A stretch of DNA of 64,000 nt from Staphylococcus lutrae (GTDB taxonomy: Bacteria > Bacillota > Bacilli > Staphylococcales > Staphylococcaceae): NCBI RefSeq assembly GCF_002101335.1, contig NZ_CP020773.1:806001-870000 (forward strand), read 5' to 3'. The notes under the pieces are model-generated. The model saw only the letters and a program-made list of their open reading frames with translations. It made no database searches and was not told where the DNA came from. Shown here piece after piece: positions 55,999 to 64,000 of this stretch (position 1 is the first letter of the stretch; the number at the start of each line of letters is the position of its first letter). A program made the position numbers and the translations under genes.

Positions 55999-57772
55999 TC
56001 GAATCACCTCCCCCTACTTCACTCTCCAAGTCTTGTGTCAGACGATTTTGCATCGCTTGCGCTTGAAATGTATCTGCATACCAACCTTCATTTTGAAGCA
56101 GTTCTTCATGCGTACCTTGTTCAATCACTGTCCCATCACGCATCACTATGATTAAATCGGCGTGCATCACGGCACTCATACGATGTGCCGTAATGATATT
56201 GGTTTTTCCTTGTCGTTCTTTTTTCAAGTTATTTAAAATCGCCGTTTCCGTTTCGGCATCGACTGCAGATAAGGCATCATCTAGTATAAGCACTTCTGGG
56301 TTCATCAATAACGCACGCGCTATCGAAATCCGTTGTTTCTGTCCACCTGATAGTGAAACGCCTCGCTCACCAACGACCGTGTCATACGCGGCAGGCAACG
56401 ATAAAATATCTTGATGAATATGACTCATCGCACTGGCATGATACACGGCGTCATCTGAAATATCCGGTTGACTGAATGCGATATTCCCACGTATCGTCGA
56501 AGAAAACAAAAAATGCTCCTGTGGGACGTAGCCGAATTGCGCTCTATATTTTTCAATAGGATAATCACGAATCGGTTGATGGCCATATTGTATGTCTTCC
56601 GGACGTCGCGTATCAAACTCTCTTAACAATAACCGAATGAGCAAACTTTTACCTGCCCCTGTGTGACCTACAATACCGATAGTCGATCCCTGACGAACCG
56701 TGAAATGAATCTCTCGTAGATGGTTTACCGTGGCATCTTTAAATTGAAATGTTTCCAAATCAAATGTAATGTCTCCAGTGGGTGCTTCTGACAACTTCGG
56801 CTTTAAGACAATATCGTTTGGCACACGTTCAAGTGCTTGTATTCGATCATACGAAGCTGCACCTCTCTGAACAATGTTAAAGAAAAACCCTAATGCGAGG
56901 AGTGGCCAAACGAGCATCCCTAAGTAAGTCGTAAAGGTAATCAGTTGACCTAATGTCATTGAACCATCAATCACCATATAAGCGCCGAAAATAACACTCA
57001 ATAAATAGCTCGCACCAATCACCAATTCAATCGTAGGATCAAATAAGGCATCAATTTTGGAAACAACTAAATTTTTTGCTACGACACGATCGCTCAATTG
57101 ACGAAAATCTTCTTCATCCGCTGCCTCATAGCCAAATGATTTCGTCACTTTAACACCCGCAATACTTTCTTGTGTTTTATCATTCAACTGACTAAATGCC
57201 GCCTGTGCGTCTTTAAAGCCTTTATGTAATAATCGTCCATAGTGGCTCGTTAAAATCACTAAAAAAGGCAAAGGAATCATGGCGATAAGCGTCAGTTTAG
57301 GGCTGATTGTGATGAACATCATGAACAACGTCATTCCACCTGTAATCAACGCTTCTGAAATTGTCAATACACCGATTCCTGCTGTGTTTTGTACAGCTCG
57401 AATATCATTAGTCGCATGTGCCATTAAGTCTCCTGTACGATACTGCTGATAAAATGACGGACTCATTTGCGTGTATTTGTAGTAGAGACGCTCTCTTAAT
57501 ATACGCCCCAATTTCGCGCTCGCTCCAAAAAAACGTATACGCAAAAAGTAACGCAAACCGTATACGCAAATTCCGATTAAAAAAATCGTTAAGAGATAAA
57601 GTGTTAAATTTTGTGGTGTTAATGTTTTTGTCGTAATTCGATCAATCACAAAACCAATCATTTGTGGCGGAACTAAACTGGATGAAGCGGCGATTAACAA
57701 AGCGATCAACGCTGTGATATAACGCCACTTTTCTTCTTTTAGAAACCATCCCAATTGTTTAAAAACTTTCAT
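55979..57772 (-). CDS. ABC exporter half-transporter (A subunit of heterodimer)
   Basis: 597 aa from ATG 57772 (GCGGGTG upstream; Met 57799 has no ribosome site). Membrane domain with six helices, ATPase domain with Walker A GHTGAGKSL, normal signature VSLSGGQKQRISIAR, but Walker B LILDDALSAVD, where Asp replaces the catalytic Glu. With the partner's altered signature this leaves one full and one weak ATP site, the pattern known for asymmetric heterodimeric exporters. Substrate not known; drugs, lipids or peptides are possible. Confidence 0.9.
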   Translation of the reverse strand: MKVFKQLGWFLKEEKWRYITALIALLIAASSSLVPPQMIGFVIDRITTKTLTPQNLTLYLLTIFLIGICVYGLRYFLRIRFFGASAKLGRILRERLYYKYTQMSPSFYQQYRTGDLMAHATNDIRAVQNTAGIGVLTISEALITGGMTLFMMFITISPKLTLIAMIPLPFLVILTSHYGRLLHKGFKDAQAAFSQLNDKTQESIAGVKVTKSFGYEAADEEDFRQLSDRVVAKNLVVSKIDALFDPTIELVIGASYLLSVIFGAYMVIDGSMTLGQLITFTTYLGMLVWPLLALGFFFNIVQRGAASYDRIQALERVPNDIVLKPKLSEAPTGDITFDLETFQFKDATVNHLREIHFTVRQGSTIGIVGHTGAGKSLLIRLLLREFDTRRPEDIQYGHQPIRDYPIEKYRAQFGYVPQEHFLFSSTIRGNIAFSQPDISDDAVYHASAMSHIHQDILSLPAAYDTVVGERGVSLSGGQKQRISIARALLMNPEVLILDDALSAVDAETETAILNNLKKERQGKTNIITAHRMSAVMHADLIIVMRDGTVIEQGTHEELLQNEGWYADTFQAQAMQNRLTQDLESEVGGGDSNEGTSK

Positions 57773-58176
57773 GCTGTCACCCGCTTTCAATTGTTCCATT
57801 TCTATTTCTCAATTTTAATTGGGAAGTTCCCCAAAACAACATCATTACACTGACATTGCAATTTTTTGAACTGTATTTCAAAATGATGGATGTTGTCATC
57901 ACGTTACAGTTCACAAAACATGAGCCATTCGATCCATTCACATGACACCTCGATGTCGGAATATTTCGATAAAGTTTCCATTATTAGCTTATCATAATTC
58001 TAAAAAAGTAACATTATAATTTTATAATCATCTTGAGATAAACAGCGCCATATTAAATACCTAAAAAAGAGGAAATAGAACGGTGACATACGTAGTGACG
58101 CTCAAAATGACAGAAAGTTAAAAAGAACTGGGGACGATTTAATATCCACTGATGGATTCAAAACACATTCTCAACA
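57773..58176. other. Intergenic region upstream of the ABC exporter
   Basis: About 400 bp without a gene. An incomplete repeat GTGAC-ATACGTA-GTGAC lies at about 58083-58099. No terminator for the HAD gene could be picked out with confidence. Confidence 0.4.
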
Positions 58177-58899
58177 TCATCTGTTCAACGTCGATGCAAG
58201 GATGTGTTGAACCACATTCAACAATTCCCGTTCAGTGGTCACGGTATACATTGGACGCCGATGCATTTGGGAAGGGATATGATGTCGTCGATTAAACCAA
58301 ATCGCCTGCCATCCTACATTTAACGCCCCCAAAACATCATTTTCAAAGTGGTCACCAATGAAATACGTGGTGTGTGGTTGGACTTCTAACTGTTGGCCCA
58401 CACGGTTAAAAATAGCCGGATTCGGTTTTGCTACACCGAGTTCAGCTGAAATAAATAGATGCGATTCTGGAAAATATGAATCCAACTTCAACGCTTTAAT
58501 TTTTGCGCGTTGACGGTCAGATTCTCCATTTGTCACTATCCCCATTCGAACGCCTTGCGCAACGAGATAACGCAACAAAGTCGTCATCGTGTCTGATAAG
58601 GTCAAATGCTGTTGCGCCGTTTCGTAATCTTTTTGAAACGCCCGTGCTTTGTCTACAGGCAACGCAATATCAAAATCAGCGACTGCACGCGTAATACGTA
58701 CTACGTGCATCGCCGATATAGACATGTGTCCAGATTGCGTCGCTTCGAATAACGCCTCCCCATATATTCGAAAATGACGATACAGCCGCTCTACACCGAT
58801 TTGACTGTCACCAAAATGACGATAATAGGCATATTCAAAAGGTTGTAATTGATCATACAACGTGTCATCTAAATCAAAAATAATTGTATTGTTCATCAT
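58177..58899 (-). CDS. HAD-family hydrolase, YjjG-like
   Basis: 240 aa cytoplasmic phosphatase. All four HAD motifs are present: motif I IIFDLDDTLYD (nucleophile Asp9), motif II GIVTNGESD, motif III Lys in ELGVAKPNPAIF, motif IV FIGDHFENDVLGA. The cap and motif style match YjjG/pyrimidine 5'-nucleotidase relatives. AGGGGTGATGA precedes ATG 58899. It lies after trpA on the same strand, 90 bp away, and could be read from the trp operon, since no terminator is seen between them. Confidence 0.87.
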   Translation of the reverse strand: MMNNTIIFDLDDTLYDQLQPFEYAYYRHFGDSQIGVERLYRHFRIYGEALFEATQSGHMSISAMHVVRITRAVADFDIALPVDKARAFQKDYETAQQHLTLSDTMTTLLRYLVAQGVRMGIVTNGESDRQRAKIKALKLDSYFPESHLFISAELGVAKPNPAIFNRVGQQLEVQPHTTYFIGDHFENDVLGALNVGWQAIWFNRRHHIPSQMHRRPMYTVTTERELLNVVQHILASTLNR

Positions 58900-58989
58900 T
58901 CATCACCCCTTATCTCCAAATTGTTGACTGACGAAAATACCTTTATCTTATCCTGACATGTCCGCTCAAATTTGTCTATTCGTATGCAC

Positions 58990-59748
58990 TCATTCAACGA
59001 TTTGGGGATTCGAATCCATTGAATCTAATGCTTCTCGAATCGATTTTAAATACGCTTTTGTCGCTTCAATGCCTTCCTCTTGAAATCGACGAACAATTTC
59101 ACTTCCAATAATCACGCCATCCGCAACCGTTGCGATATCTTTGACATGTTCAGGCGTACGAATACCAAATCCCGCCATAACAGGAATGTCCGTACACGCT
59201 TTAATATCCTTCATGTTCTGCTTCAACTCTGGATGAAACTCACCATTTTGTCCTGTAATTTGATTCATCGTAATCGTATAAATAAACCCTTCTGCAGCAC
59301 GTGCAATCCGTTGTCGTCGTTCCGATGCAGCAGTCATCGCAATCAACGAAATGAATTTTAACCGACGATGAGGATAGCGTGCTTTCAATTGTGTCAGATA
59401 TTCGTGCGGCATATCGGGAATAATCAAACCTTCAACCCCCGCCGCTTCTGCTTCAGCCATAAATGCCGCTTCACCATATGTTTCTATCGTGTGATAATAA
59501 GTCATGAGCAAATAGCGTGTGTCAATTTCATGTTTCATTGTTTTCAATTGGTCCATAATTTTTTGTGCAGTCATGCCTGCTTGGATGGCCGCTTGACCCG
59601 CTTTCATGATCACCGGTCCATCCGCAACTGGATCAGAAAATGGAATACCGATCTCTACATAATCTACACCGACTTCATCTAATGCTTTTAATTGCTCAAC
59701 CATCTGTGTGCCACTCATGATGTATGCAACAAATTGTTTTCTTTGCAT
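58990..59748 (-). CDS. trpA: Tryptophan synthase alpha chain
   Basis: Cleaves indole-3-glycerol phosphate to indole and glyceraldehyde 3-phosphate. 252 aa. Catalytic Glu32 in YVEIGIPFSDPVADGPV and Asp in GLIIPDMPHE; phosphate-binding AGFGIRTPEHV and GVIIGSEIVRR. Shorter N-terminus than the enterobacterial enzyme, as is usual for staphylococci. Starts 2 bp after the trpB stop with AAAGGAAG. Last gene of the operon E-G-D-C-F-B-A. Confidence 0.96.
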   Translation of the reverse strand: MQRKQFVAYIMSGTQMVEQLKALDEVGVDYVEIGIPFSDPVADGPVIMKAGQAAIQAGMTAQKIMDQLKTMKHEIDTRYLLMTYYHTIETYGEAAFMAEAEAAGVEGLIIPDMPHEYLTQLKARYPHRRLKFISLIAMTAASERRQRIARAAEGFIYTITMNQITGQNGEFHPELKQNMKDIKACTDIPVMAGFGIRTPEHVKDIATVADGVIIGSEIVRRFQEEGIEATKAYLKSIREALDSMDSNPQIVE

Positions 59749-59750
59749 TG

Positions 59751-60956
59751 TTATGCTTCCTTTCCTTCTAGATAATTTTTGATTGTTTCCATATCTTTGT
59801 CACCTCGACCTGACACTGTGACAACTAAGATCTCATCCTTTGACATTTGAGGGGCAAGCTTTTCAACGTAGCTTAATGCATGTGCACTTTCAATCGCTGG
59901 AATAATCCCTTCTGCTTGAGTAAAACGAACTAACGCGTCCATCGCTTCGGTATCACTGGCCGTCACATAATCCACTCGACCGATATCATGATAATAACTA
60001 TGTTCAGGTCCAACACCTGGATAATCTAAACCTGCTGAAATAGAATGGGCTGCCTTAATTTGATGCTGTTCATCTTGAATTAAATACATTCTCGTTCCAT
60101 GTAGCACACCTTTTTTACCTTTATTTATCGCTAATGCATGTCGTTCCGAGTCGACGCCTTCACCCGCAGCTTCCACCCCGTACAACTTTACACTCGCATC
60201 TTGTACAAAAGGATAAAACGTCCCAATCGAGTTCGAACCGCCTCCAACACAAGCAACGACCGCATCTGGCAGACATCCCTCTTTCGCTTGAAGTTGTGTT
60301 TTAATTTCATCACCAATCACACGTTGAAAGTCACGTACCATCGTTGGAAACGGATCTGGACCGAGCGCTGATCCTAATAAATAATGTGTGTCGTCTACAT
60401 GTGCCACCCAATATTGTAAAGCTTTGTTCACCGCATCAGATAATGTCCCTTGACCTTCCGTAACAGGGACGACTTTCGCACCAAGCAATCTCATACGAAA
60501 GACATTCAGTTGTTGGCGTCGAATATCTTCTTCTCCCATAAAAACAACCAGTTCCATATCAAACAATGCGGCAACGGTCGCACTTGCAACACCATGTTGA
60601 CCAGCGCCTGTCTCTGCAACAAGTTTTTTCTTTCCCATTCTTCTCGCTAATAACGCCTGTCCTAAAGCATTGTTAATTTTATGAGCACCCGTATGATTCA
60701 AATCTTCACGCTTTAAATAAATTTTGGCGCCACCCAACATCTCCGTATAAGATGCCGCATATGTTAATGGGGATTCTCGTCCCACATAATCTTTTAAATA
60801 ATGATGGTATTCTCGTTGAAATGTTTCATCATGCTTTGCCGCTTCATAGGCAACTTTTAATTCTTCAATTGCAGGAATTAATGTCTCTGGTACAAACTTT
60901 CCACCATACTCACCAAAAAATCCATTGTCATCTGCTTCTAATTGAATACGTTTCAT
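59751..60956 (-). CDS. trpB: Tryptophan synthase beta chain
   Basis: PLP enzyme joining indole and serine to tryptophan; forms the alpha2-beta2 complex with TrpA. 401 aa from ATG 60956, 7 bp after AAAGGAGA; the ATG at 60962 is only 1 bp from that site but would overlap trpF by 4 bp. PLP lysine in [15 protein letters not shown] (Lys93), phosphate loop [15 protein letters not shown], and N-terminal [15 protein letters not shown]. All as in the family. Confidence 0.97.
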   Translation of the reverse strand: MKRIQLEADDNGFFGEYGGKFVPETLIPAIEELKVAYEAAKHDETFQREYHHYLKDYVGRESPLTYAASYTEMLGGAKIYLKREDLNHTGAHKINNALGQALLARRMGKKKLVAETGAGQHGVASATVAALFDMELVVFMGEEDIRRQQLNVFRMRLLGAKVVPVTEGQGTLSDAVNKALQYWVAHVDDTHYLLGSALGPDPFPTMVRDFQRVIGDEIKTQLQAKEGCLPDAVVACVGGGSNSIGTFYPFVQDASVKLYGVEAAGEGVDSERHALAINKGKKGVLHGTRMYLIQDEQHQIKAAHSISAGLDYPGVGPEHSYYHDIGRVDYVTASDTEAMDALVRFTQAEGIIPAIESAHALSYVEKLAPQMSKDEILVVTVSGRGDKDMETIKNYLEGKEA

Positions 60957-60958
60957 GT

Positions 60959-61582
60959 TCATTCTCCTTTCAAAATCGTTGCAATTTTTGTCATTTTCAC
61001 TTTATCTTTGATCCCTGTCTCTTTTTCGATACCACTTGCAATGTCCATTCCCGCGACATTCGGATAAGCATCAAGGAAATCTTGTATGTTATCTATGTTA
61101 AATCCCCCAGCGACCAAATAATCTCTCGTCGTCAATGCATGTAATTGCTGCCAATCAAACGTCTCTCCTGTTCCTCCCCAATTTGATGACGGGGTATCAA
61201 TCAAAATTCGGTCGACAATCGGCTGATAGATCTGAATGTGCGCATTTAACAAAGGGCCTGCGGGAAGTGCTTTAAAAATTTGAATCTCTGGATAACGTTG
61301 CTGAAACGCCATCAGTTGTTCCGGTGATTCATCACCATGAAACTGGAGCGTATTGATGGCGGTCTGTTCCACAAGCGCGCTCAGTTCATCCATCGATGCA
61401 TTCACTGTTACCGCCACGACATCTATCGTTTCGGGTATTGAACGAGACAGTTGCGCCAGACGTGACAGATCAACATATCGTTTACTTTTTGGATAAGTAA
61501 TAAAGCCGATCGCTTGAATGTCACATTGTATTGCGTGCTCAATGTCTTCTTCGCGCGTAAAGCCACAATATTTAAGGTACAT
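60959..61582 (-). CDS. trpF: Phosphoribosylanthranilate isomerase
   Basis: Third step after anthranilate: converts PRA to CdRP. 207 aa, TIM barrel. N-terminal [16 protein letters not shown] with active-site Cys in the KxCG position (Lys-Tyr-Cys-Gly), [27 protein letters not shown] with catalytic Asp, and AGGFNIDNI. Begins 1 bp after the trpC stop; ends at the start of trpB. Confidence 0.95.
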   Translation of the reverse strand: MYLKYCGFTREEDIEHAIQCDIQAIGFITYPKSKRYVDLSRLAQLSRSIPETIDVVAVTVNASMDELSALVEQTAINTLQFHGDESPEQLMAFQQRYPEIQIFKALPAGPLLNAHIQIYQPIVDRILIDTPSSNWGGTGETFDWQQLHALTTRDYLVAGGFNIDNIQDFLDAYPNVAGMDIASGIEKETGIKDKVKMTKIATILKGE

Positions 61583-61583
61583 G

Positions 61584-62363
61584 TCACACCTCTTTCTTCA
61601 ATTTGAAAGCTTGGAGCTGTGCTTTTGGATCGTCGGCTTTCATTAATGTTTCACCAATCAGTACACCGGATATCCCCGTACGTACGAGCGTTTCCATATC
61701 AGCAACGGTTTTAATACCACTTTCAGAAATATAGTGTACACCCGGTTGACGCTTCGTTAAGATTTCACCTGTATGCCGAATATCCGTTTTGAATACCTTT
61801 AAGTCTCTATTGTTGATGCCTATCAGTTGAGGCTGTATCCGATGCGCACGAGCCAACTCTTCCTTGTCATGGACTTCGACTAATACTTCTAACCCACATG
61901 CGATAGCATAATGATATAAACGCGACAAAGCTTCATCCGTCAATATATTCACAATTAATAAAATGATAGATGCCCCTGCTTTTTTAGCAACGTCAATTTG
62001 TCGTTCATCAATCATAAAATCTTTACATAATATCGGTACATCCGTATGTTGTGTCAATGTCGCCAATCGTTCATAACTTCCGCCAAAGTACTGTTCGTCT
62101 GTTAAAATTGAAATTGCCGAAGCGCCTCCCGCCGTATAACATTGCAACTGTGTGCACAAATCACGTTGCGGGATATCCGACACTGTAGGACTTTTTGACT
62201 TAATTTCTGCGATAACGCCTATCGTTTCATCACGCTCAAATTGTGCTGCTAATGTCGGTTTATGAGACACATCTATCCCATCTAGTGTGTCCAACAATCG
62301 GTCATAATACCCTTCAACCAATAATTTTTTCTTATATACAACAATGTCATCCAATATGGTCAT
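61584..62363 (-). CDS. trpC: Indole-3-glycerol phosphate synthase
   Basis: Ring closure of CdRP to indole-3-glycerol phosphate. 259 aa. Family blocks: IGVIAEIKSKSPTVSDI with catalytic Lys, ISILTDEQYFGGSYE, VPILCKDFMIDERQI, LIGINNRDLKVFKTD and ISESGIKT. The ATG at 62363 overlaps the trpD stop by 4 bp (ATGA), so translation is coupled. Confidence 0.96.
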   Translation of the reverse strand: MTILDDIVVYKKKLLVEGYYDRLLDTLDGIDVSHKPTLAAQFERDETIGVIAEIKSKSPTVSDIPQRDLCTQLQCYTAGGASAISILTDEQYFGGSYERLATLTQHTDVPILCKDFMIDERQIDVAKKAGASIILLIVNILTDEALSRLYHYAIACGLEVLVEVHDKEELARAHRIQPQLIGINNRDLKVFKTDIRHTGEILTKRQPGVHYISESGIKTVADMETLVRTGISGVLIGETLMKADDPKAQLQAFKLKKEV

Positions 62364-63364
62364 ACCGCAACACCTCTCGCTTGTTCATATTGTCGATACG
62401 CCGCACCTGAATCAATACAGTTCACTGCATGTGCAATGCCTTCTTCAATCGTTGCTGTTACCTCAGCAGTATAAAATGCAAGTCCTGCATTCAGTAATAC
62501 TACGTCACGACGTACAGTGCGATCCGAACCATTTAAAATGTTGAGCGTTATTGCTTTATTTTCTTCTGGCGTTCCCCCTCGAAGCGCAGTATCCGGCGCA
62601 TATCGTAGACCATAATCGATTGCATTAACCGTATATTCCCGGATACCTTGTGTTTGATCCATTTCAACGATTCTATTATCACCTGATAATGTCGCTTCAT
62701 CCATACCATTTGCACCATGCATGACAATCGCTCTTTTACGTCCTAATCGATACAATACTTCTGCGATTTCTAACATTTTAGAGGCATCAAATACGCCCAT
62801 CGCTTGGTAATCAAGTGCAAATGGATTAATGATCGGTCCGACAAGATTCAAAATTGTCGGTCTCCCCACTTTGACACGCACTGGTTGCATATGCTTCATG
62901 ACAGGATAAGATTCCGTCGCACTCACAAAGGCCAAATGTGTCGCTTTTAACTGTGCCATCACCTGTTGAACTGGCGTCGTCGCAATCCCCATGACTTGTA
63001 GAAGGTCCATCCCTCCTGATCGTGATGTCACGCTTTTATTCCCATGCTTCACCACTTCAATCCCTCCGCTCGCCGCGACAAAAGAGACTGTCGTAGAAAT
63101 GTTGAAACTATTAGAACCATCTCCACCTGTTCCACATACGCACATACTTCCTGGATAGCGTGGTTGTTCTGTGTACATCGTATGAATTAAACTTTCACAT
63201 AACGCATACAATTCATCTGTTGTTTCACCTTTCATCGTATATGCGACAAGTAATGCGACCTTGTCTTCTAAAGGCGTTGTTTCGGATAATAACGTGCCGA
63301 CAAATTGGCTCATTTCACTATGATTCAGCGTTTCAAAATTCATTATTTTATTGAGTAGTGTCAT
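62360..63364 (-). CDS. trpD: Anthranilate phosphoribosyltransferase
   Basis: Adds phosphoribose from PRPP to anthranilate. 334 aa. PRPP loop CGTGGDGSNSFNIST, VKHGNKSVTSRSGGMDLL and NLVGPIINPF are diagnostic. ATG 63364 has AAAGGTG upstream and overlaps trpG by 17 bp. It is separate from trpG, unlike the fused enterobacterial enzyme. Confidence 0.96.
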   Translation of the reverse strand: MTLLNKIMNFETLNHSEMSQFVGTLLSETTPLEDKVALLVAYTMKGETTDELYALCESLIHTMYTEQPRYPGSMCVCGTGGDGSNSFNISTTVSFVAASGGIEVVKHGNKSVTSRSGGMDLLQVMGIATTPVQQVMAQLKATHLAFVSATESYPVMKHMQPVRVKVGRPTILNLVGPIINPFALDYQAMGVFDASKMLEIAEVLYRLGRKRAIVMHGANGMDEATLSGDNRIVEMDQTQGIREYTVNAIDYGLRYAPDTALRGGTPEENKAITLNILNGSDRTVRRDVVLLNAGLAFYTAEVTATIEEGIAHAVNCIDSGAAYRQYEQARGVAV

Positions 63365-63932
63365 GTTTCAACACACCTTTCTTTACAATGATTAAAAAGT
63401 TATCAATTACACTTGCTACATCTTGACTGGCAAACGATTCAGGATGGTATTGAATCCCGTAATGAGGATGCTTTTTATGTTCAAAAGATTGAATACTGTC
63501 CGTTGTCCGACCTGTTATTTTTAAATCATTTGGCAGTGAATGCCTGTCACATATGAGTGAATGGTAACGCATGATTTCAGAATGTTCTGATATCCCAGCG
63601 TACAATGGGGTCGGTTCGCCAAACTGAAGCACATCTATTTTACCGTGCATCACTTTATCCGCAACGATGACCATCCCACCATAGTAACAATACAGTGCTT
63701 GGGCACCTAGACAAATTCCTAAAATTGGGAGAGACTTAAAATGATCAATAATTTCATGTAACCGTGTCGTATCTTCTGGATGCCCAGGTCCTGGTGAAAT
63801 CACGACAGCAGTGGGTTGAATATCAAACAACGTCTCGTCATCCGGATACTTGACAATGACATGGGTCCTTTGCCGAAACATATCCACCAAGTTGTAAGTG
63901 AACGAATCATAATTATCGATAACTAATATCAT
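63348..63932 (-). CDS. trpG: Anthranilate synthase glutamine amidotransferase subunit
   Basis: Supplies ammonia from glutamine to TrpE. 194 aa, class I glutaminase. Catalytic Cys in GICLGAQAL and the His-Glu pair in IQYHPESF are present. The residue after GICLG is Ala where most members have His; this position is not part of the triad. GGAGGTCACACT precedes the ATG, which overlaps the trpE stop (ATGA). Could also serve PabB, as in some Firmicutes, but the operon position favours tryptophan. Confidence 0.94.
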   Translation of the reverse strand: MILVIDNYDSFTYNLVDMFRQRTHVIVKYPDDETLFDIQPTAVVISPGPGHPEDTTRLHEIIDHFKSLPILGICLGAQALYCYYGGMVIVADKVMHGKIDVLQFGEPTPLYAGISEHSEIMRYHSLICDRHSLPNDLKITGRTTDSIQSFEHKKHPHYGIQYHPESFASQDVASVIDNFLIIVKKGVLKHDTTQ

Positions 63933-64000
63933 AGTGTGACCTCCAGTAAACTTTTTGCTTTTAATCTCGTCTCCTCTAATTCTTTTTCCGGTATGGAATC
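63929..64000 (-). CDS. trpE: Anthranilate synthase component I, C-terminal end only
   Basis: The last 23 codons of an open frame enter from the right edge (ending KAKSLLEVTL) and stop at TGA 63931-63929, overlapping the trpG start by 4 bp. No diagnostic motif is inside the window; the name rests on operon order before trpG. The operon promoter and any leader lie outside. Confidence 0.75.
   Translation of the reverse strand, partial: DSIPEKELEETRLKAKSLLEVTL

Noticed and set aside
63700..63730. TrpG loss of function because GICLGAQ lacks the usual His
   Set aside because: The catalytic Cys and the His-Glu pair are all present, and the varied residue is outside the triad.
1..64000. CRISPR arrays, tRNA or rRNA genes, prophage, restriction-modification or toxin-antitoxin protein pairs
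   Set aside because: No regularly spaced repeats, no cloverleaf or rRNA segments, and no such protein families among the reading frames.

Overview
The window is a low-GC Firmicutes chromosome segment that reads as Staphylococcus. Supporting signs are the gene order nirC-nirR-(precorrin-2 dehydrogenase)-nirB-nirD-sirB followed by narG, an oligopeptide permease in the order A-D-F-B-C, a class III fructose-bisphosphatase, sortase A, ScdA, the order trpE-G-D-C-F-B-A, and NreC-type and Rex-type operators. Several genes are clearly diverged from S. aureus, so I would guess an animal-associated non-aureus species (S. intermedius/hyicus type), but the species is an inference. Most genes lie on the minus strand.

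Layout. 1-1729: 5' two-fifths or so of narG (respiratory nitrate reductase). 2007-5130: an IS1182-family element with a nonsense-mutated transposase beside an intact IS256-family element, then a structured intergenic repeat. 5313-7529: a cell-wall-anchored 5'-nucleotidase (AdsA type). 7834-14554: the assimilatory/dissimilatory nitrite reductase and siroheme cluster with nirC and a GNAT gene. 14777-19129: an anion transporter, a PfoR/PTS_EIIC_2 membrane protein and an aldehyde dehydrogenase. 19130-19949: a gene-free stretch holding a candidate small RNA. 19950-24256: a phosphoesterase, a small HTH protein, and the serine dehydratase operon with a second PfoR-like protein. 24459-25925: two uncharacterised proteins. 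26005-37771: two tandem complete opp operons. 38111-42775: pyruvate formate-lyase and its activase, then a third PfoR-like protein. 43214-49025: leucine dehydrogenase, ScdA, glycerate kinase, sortase A and an MFS transporter. 49771-58899: fbp, an alanine/sodium symporter, a VOC protein, a heterodimeric ABC exporter and a HAD hydrolase. 58990-64000: the tryptophan operon from trpA back to the last codons of trpE.

The common theme is anaerobic and carbon-limited metabolism: nitrate to nitrite to ammonium, siroheme supply, nitrite transport, pyruvate formate-lyase, iron-sulfur repair, peptide uptake and amino-acid catabolism. The sequence shows matching regulatory sites: NreC-like dyads before narG and nirR, Rex-like sites before nirR and pflB, and CcpA cre-like sites before pflB, leucine dehydrogenase, the MFS transporter and the AGCS symporter.

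I did not find a CRISPR array, prophage, restriction system or a clear unknown defence system. The observations most worth testing are the candidate sRNA at 19670-19833 with two C-rich loops and an anti-Shine-Dalgarno stretch, the paired NreC-like dyads that at nirR double as a terminator, the adsA plus IS insertion inside the nir-nar region, and the tandem opp duplication with a conserved intercistronic hairpin.
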